Shown: piece after piece, positions 5,533 to 8,307 of the stretch
How positions within the stretch are numbered: position 1 is the stretch's first letter
How the letters are laid out: each line of letters begins with the position of its first letter
Assembly: GCA_003567115.1 (NCBI GenBank)
Contig: PXAP01000316.1
Location: forward strand, 1-8,307
Length of the DNA stretch: 8,307 bases
Reading direction: 5' to 3'
From: Bacteroidota bacterium
Lineage (GTDB): Bacteria > Bacteroidota > Bacteroidia > Bacteroidales > PUMT01
Notes under the pieces: generated by a model
What the model was told of the DNA's origin: nothing
What the model saw: the letters and a program-made list of their open reading frames with translations, nothing else
Databases searched by the model: none
Position numbers and translations under genes: made by a program

Positions 5533-6276
5533 TTAAATCTGCTGATTGATCTTCTCCATATCTTCGGGGGTATCGATCGAGAAGGTGTCCAGAGAAGTCT
5601 CTATTATTTTAATTGAATACCCGTTTTCAAGCCACCGGTTTTGTTCCAGCAGTTCAGCCATCTCCAGGGGTGTCGGGTCAAGCCTGTTGAGTTCATGCAA
5701 AATGTCAGTCCGGTACCCGTACATTCCCAAATGCCTGAAAAATGAGTGTGAATAAAACCACTCCTTCTCCTTTTTCCCCCTGATATAGGGTATTGTTTAC
5801 CGGCTGAAATAAATGGCATATCCGTTTTTATTGAATATTACCTTGGGGAGGTTCGGATTGAAAATATCGTCCGGCGACCCGATTTTTTTTGCCAGGGTTG
5901 CTATCTTAACTCCACTCTCCTCGAAACCGCCGGCCAGAAGTTTTATCTGTTCCGGTTGAATAAAAGGCTCATCTCCCTGAATATTTATTACAACATCATA
6001 AAGCTTGCCCGTGGTGGCAGCAATTATTTCAGCAGCTTCTCCACAACGTTCCGTACCGCTTCGATGACGAACCGAGGTCATAACAGCTTCTCCTCCGAAA
6101 TCATCAACAGTCTTTTTGATCCTTTTATCATCGGTAGCGACCACAACATTGTCCAGGGCTTTTTTTGCCTGCTCCCAGGTTCGCTGTATCATGGTTTTCC
6201 CTTTTATTTTAACCAGGGGCTTACCCGGAAACCTGATTGAATGGTACCGGGCAGGTATTATTCCGATGTACTCCAT
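5533..6276 (-). pseudogene. kdsB: kdsB, CMP-Kdo synthetase, interrupted by one in-frame TAA
   Basis: KdsB (3-deoxy-manno-octulosonate cytidylyltransferase) activates Kdo with CTP for lipopolysaccharide core synthesis in the cytoplasm. The frame from the ATG at 6276 gives IIPARYHSIRFPGKPL (about 6-21), VVVATDD, HRSGTERCGEAAE (about 71-83), VINIQGDEPFI (about 97-106, D102 for Mg) and IFNPNLPKV, and reaches YFSR at 156-159. Codon 160 is TAA (5797-5799). The same frame continues with TIPYIRGKKEKEW, RHLGMYGYR, PLEMAELLEQNRWLENGY and IDTPEDMEK (D235) to a TAA at 5533. Apart from that stop, the product would be 247 residues, normal for the family. The truncated 159-residue form lacks the second metal-binding aspartate and would be inactive. 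Relatives have Ser or Ala at this position, so a TCA to TAA change is a simple explanation; sequencing error is the main alternative. Confidence 0.9.
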
Positions 6277-6359
6277 ATAATAATGTTTAGGATCACTGTA
6301 CTTTCAAAGTATTACAAGTTGCAACGGGCTTATTTTCACATATTTTTTACGCCGGGAAA

Positions 6360-6390
6360 TTAGCAAAAAACTATTAAAGTTGTAAATTTG
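6360..6390 (+). promoter_or_regulatory. Bacteroidota-type promoter of the sigma-54 activator/lptE operon
   Basis: TTAG (6360-6363), a 19-base spacer and TAAATTTG (6383-6390) give a full match at the -7 box and three of four bases at -33. Transcription would start near 6397, about 74 bases before the preferred ATG of the activator gene. Confidence 0.55.
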
Positions 6391-6470
6391 TCATGTATTT
6401 TAAAGGATTAAACAGAACAACCCTGAAATACTGTTATTTTGACATATAAGTGGATATTGAAATTTTAGAG

Positions 6471-7691
6471 ATGGATGTTCAGGCAATTAAAAGAAGGTTT
6501 GGAATTATCGGTAATGCACCTGCGTTGAACAGAGCGATCGAGATGGCATTCAGGGTAGCTTCCACAGACCTGTCGGTCCTGATTTCAGGTGAAAGTGGAA
6601 CCGGGAAGGAAGTGTTTCCCCAGATAATACATCAGTTCAGTGCCAGGAAGCATGGAGCTTATATTGCGGTTAATTGTGGCGCCATACCCGAGGGCACTAT
6701 CGACTCAGAGTTGTTTGGTCATGAGAAAGGGTCATTTACAGGTGCACACGAAAAACGAAGCGGATACTTTGAAGTAGCAGATAATGGTTCAATTTTCCTT
6801 GATGAGGTTTCCGAGCTGCCTCTTTCAACCCAGGTAAGATTGCTGCGGGTTCTGGAATCGGGTGAATTTATCAAGGTTGGGTCTTCCAGGGTTATGAAAA
6901 CAAATGTCAGGATAATTGCCGCCACTAACGTGGACATTAATAAGTTGCTGCGTCAGGGTAAATTCCGGGAAGACCTGTATTACCGACTTAATACGGTGCC
7001 GGTTTACATTCCACCGCTGAGGGAGAGGAAAGAGGATATAATGATATTGTTCAGGAAGTTTGCAATGGATTTTGCCGAACGTTACCGTATGCCGGAAATA
7101 GTACCTGACCAGGAAGCCAGTGATATGCTGATTAACTACTACTGGCCGGGAAATATCAGGCAGTTGAAGAATATTACCGAACAGTTATCGGTAATTGAAA
7201 AAAAGAGGGAAATAGATGCCGGTATGCTGAGAAAGTACCTGACAGATTATTCGGATGAAACACTGCCGGCACTTATAGAGTCAGCCGGCGACCGATCATT
7301 TGCTTCGGAGAGGGAGATTCTTTACAAGATACTCTTTGATATGAAAAACGACATGAATGATTTAAAGAAACTAGTTCATGAAATTATTGAAAAAGGTCCG
7401 CATAACATTGATATTGATGATGATAGCCTGATGGATAAATTACAACCAGCTAATGAACCTGTTTATGAATCGGTTGTTTCCAGATTACCTGATTTGAAAA
7501 AAAGAAATTCATCCCATATTGAAGACACTGAGGAAATAATTGAGGAATCATTATCGTTACAAGACAAAGAGATTGAGTTAATCAAAAAAGCTCTCGAAAA
7601 ATACGGGGGCAGACGTAAAATGGCTGCCATGGAACTCGGTATTTCGGAGCGTACGCTCTACAGGAAGATAAAACAATATAACATCGAATGA
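6471..7691 (+). CDS. Orphan sigma-54-dependent transcriptional activator (AAA+ plus Fis HTH)
   Basis: Counting from the ATG at 6471, the 406-residue protein has an AAA+ domain at about 8-240: Walker A GESGTGKE (40-47), the sigma-54 contact loop GSFTGA (87-92, a common variant of GAFTGA), Walker B SIFLDE (107-112), AATN (150-153), FREDLYYRL (165-173) and WPGNIRQL (225-232). A variable acidic linker (about 255-360) leads to a Fis-type helix-turn-helix at about 367-404 (KALEKYGGRRKMAAMELGISERTLYRKI). It has no receiver, GAF or PAS domain, so the control input is not in the protein; only about seven residues precede the AAA+ domain. An upstream in-frame GTG at 6450 would add seven residues, but relatives I recall begin close to MDVQAIKRRFGIIGN, favouring the ATG. 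It is followed after three bases by lptE, so the two are co-expressed. Its target genes are not evident here. Confidence 0.92.
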   Translation: MDVQAIKRRFGIIGNAPALNRAIEMAFRVASTDLSVLISGESGTGKEVFPQIIHQFSARKHGAYIAVNCGAIPEGTIDSELFGHEKGSFTGAHEKRSGYFEVADNGSIFLDEVSELPLSTQVRLLRVLESGEFIKVGSSRVMKTNVRIIAATNVDINKLLRQGKFREDLYYRLNTVPVYIPPLRERKEDIMILFRKFAMDFAERYRMPEIVPDQEASDMLINYYWPGNIRQLKNITEQLSVIEKKREIDAGMLRKYLTDYSDETLPALIESAGDRSFASEREILYKILFDMKNDMNDLKKLVHEIIEKGPHNIDIDDDSLMDKLQPANEPVYESVVSRLPDLKKRNSSHIEDTEEIIEESLSLQDKEIELIKKALEKYGGRRKMAAMELGISERTLYRKIKQYNIE

Positions 7692-7694
7692 GGT

Positions 7695-8201
7695 ATGAGA
7701 ATAATTCTATTATACCTGCTTTTGCCGGTATTTATAATTGCCACCGGATGTACCATGAACTATTCATTTACAGGGGCATCAATACCCCCGCAACTGGAAA
7801 CTGTATCGGTTCGGGACTTTGACAACAGGGCTCCGGTTATTTATCCTCCACTTAGCCAGGAATTAACTGATGCTCTGAAGGATATGTTTCAATCGCGCAC
7901 CCGGTTACAGCTGGTAAATGATATAGGCGATGCCGATTTTGAAGGGGTGATAGAGCAATACCGGACACAACCGGTTTCGGTTGAGGCTGATGAACGGGCT
8001 AACCTGGAACGTCTTACAGTCACTGTCCGGGTGAGTTATCAAAATACAGCCGATCCTGAACTGGATTTTGATTCCAGTTTTACAAGGTATGAGGATTATG
8101 ATGCGAGGGCTGGCCTGGAAGCTGTTGAAGCTGAACTGGTCAAAAAAATTATCAGCCAGCTCACGCAGGACATCTATAACCGTGCATTTGTAAACTGGTA
8201 A
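7695..8201 (+). CDS. lptE: LptE-type LPS-assembly lipoprotein
   Basis: The 168-residue product begins with a lipoprotein signal peptide: MRIILLYLLLPVFIIATGC, hydrophobic core about 3-15 and lipobox ATG-C19, so it should be acylated and sent to the outer membrane. The mature part starts MNYSFTGASIPPQLETVSVRDFDNRAP, the recurring opening of Bacteroidota LptE-like proteins, and continues with alternating strands and a C-terminal helix (about 138-163). LptE plugs the LptD barrel and helps deliver lipopolysaccharide to the cell surface. Sequence identity to the proteobacterial LptE is low, so the role rests on family and context. It starts three bases after the stop of the sigma-54 activator. The divergent kdsB also serves LPS, which strengthens the theme. 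Confidence 0.85.
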   Translation: MRIILLYLLLPVFIIATGCTMNYSFTGASIPPQLETVSVRDFDNRAPVIYPPLSQELTDALKDMFQSRTRLQLVNDIGDADFEGVIEQYRTQPVSVEADERANLERLTVTVRVSYQNTADPELDFDSSFTRYEDYDARAGLEAVEAELVKKIISQLTQDIYNRAFVNW

Positions 8202-8239
8202 GTTTTAAAACTGATAGTATCACTAAATTACCGGGATTG

Positions 8240-8307
8240 ATGAACAGGGATAAATTCATAGAATACCTGGACAGCCCCGAATCACTGGATGCGGAGAATC
8301 TTGATGA
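8240..8307 (+). CDS. Start of a third operon gene, unknown function (cut by window edge)
   Basis: An ATG 38 bases after the lptE stop opens a frame reading MNRDKFIEYLDSPESLDAEN followed by LD, and it runs past the right edge. The opening, a short basic start then a helix ending in a proline/serine/acidic turn, resembles the hypothetical protein that commonly follows lptE in Bacteroidota, itself often followed by secG; this is from memory of gene order. Only 22 codons are visible, so no domain can be assigned. Confidence 0.6.
   Translation, partial: MNRDKFIEYLDSPESLDAENLD

Noticed and set aside
5533..5730. The C-terminal piece of kdsB as a separate small gene starting at TTG 5730
   Set aside because: It is the same frame as the upstream part, begins inside a conserved KdsB motif (RHLGMYGYR), and the 22 codons between it and the stop also match KdsB.
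5797..5799. Reassignment of TAA to an amino acid in this organism
   Set aside because: The antitoxin, toxin, NYN gene, lptE and kdsB itself all end in TAA at the family-expected length, so TAA is a working stop here.
5604..5819. Open frame overlapping the kdsB break
   Set aside because: It is in a different frame from the homologous codons and its translation matches nothing recognisable; it is a shadow.
5780..5830. A frameshift in kdsB
   Set aside because: The start at 6276 and the downstream homologous codons are in one frame; only a stop codon intervenes, so no indel is needed.

Overview
The window looks like ordinary chromosome from a member of the Bacteroidota, probably close to Bacteroidales. 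Four things point there. The lptE-type lipoprotein follows an orphan sigma-54 activator. There is a GSCFA-family protein. The genes lack Shine-Dalgarno sequences. Four upstream regions carry the Bacteroidota-type promoter (TTTG or TTG near -33, about 20 bases, then TAnnTTTG near -7). The assignment is inferred from gene content; no database search was possible. No rRNA, tRNA, CRISPR array, insertion sequence or phage gene was seen.

Layout. Positions 1-630 (minus strand) hold a peroxide-stress pair: the first 30 codons of a catalase, cut by the window edge, and a PerR-type Fur-family regulator. PerR keeps all five metal-sensing ligands but has lost three of the four structural-zinc cysteines. 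Positions 870-1318 (minus) are a RelE/ParE-type toxin and its antitoxin, overlapping by one base, with a strong promoter whose core is bracketed by an inverted repeat. Positions 1493-2251 (minus) encode a NYN-domain putative RNase with a C-terminal LOTUS/OST-HTH-like region. Position 2452 starts the plus-strand queG (epoxyqueuosine reductase), after a pair of near-identical repeats 62 bases apart. Then come yjbQ (minus), a 368-base divergent regulatory gap, and a GSCFA-family hydrolase-like gene (plus).

The right third concerns the outer membrane. kdsB (minus; CMP-Kdo synthesis, needed for Kdo-containing LPS) is divergent from an operon of a sigma-54 activator, lptE (LPS-assembly lipoprotein) and the start of a third gene. 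kdsB carries a single in-frame TAA at codon 160. The frame is otherwise intact and continues through all remaining motifs to a normal stop, so the locus is either a very recent nonsense mutant or a sequence error.

I did not find a multi-gene system that I would call undescribed. The points most worth a second look are the kdsB stop codon, the zinc-site-depleted PerR with a palindrome over its own promoter, the toxin-antitoxin control region, the NYN-LOTUS protein and the paired repeats at 2292-2386.
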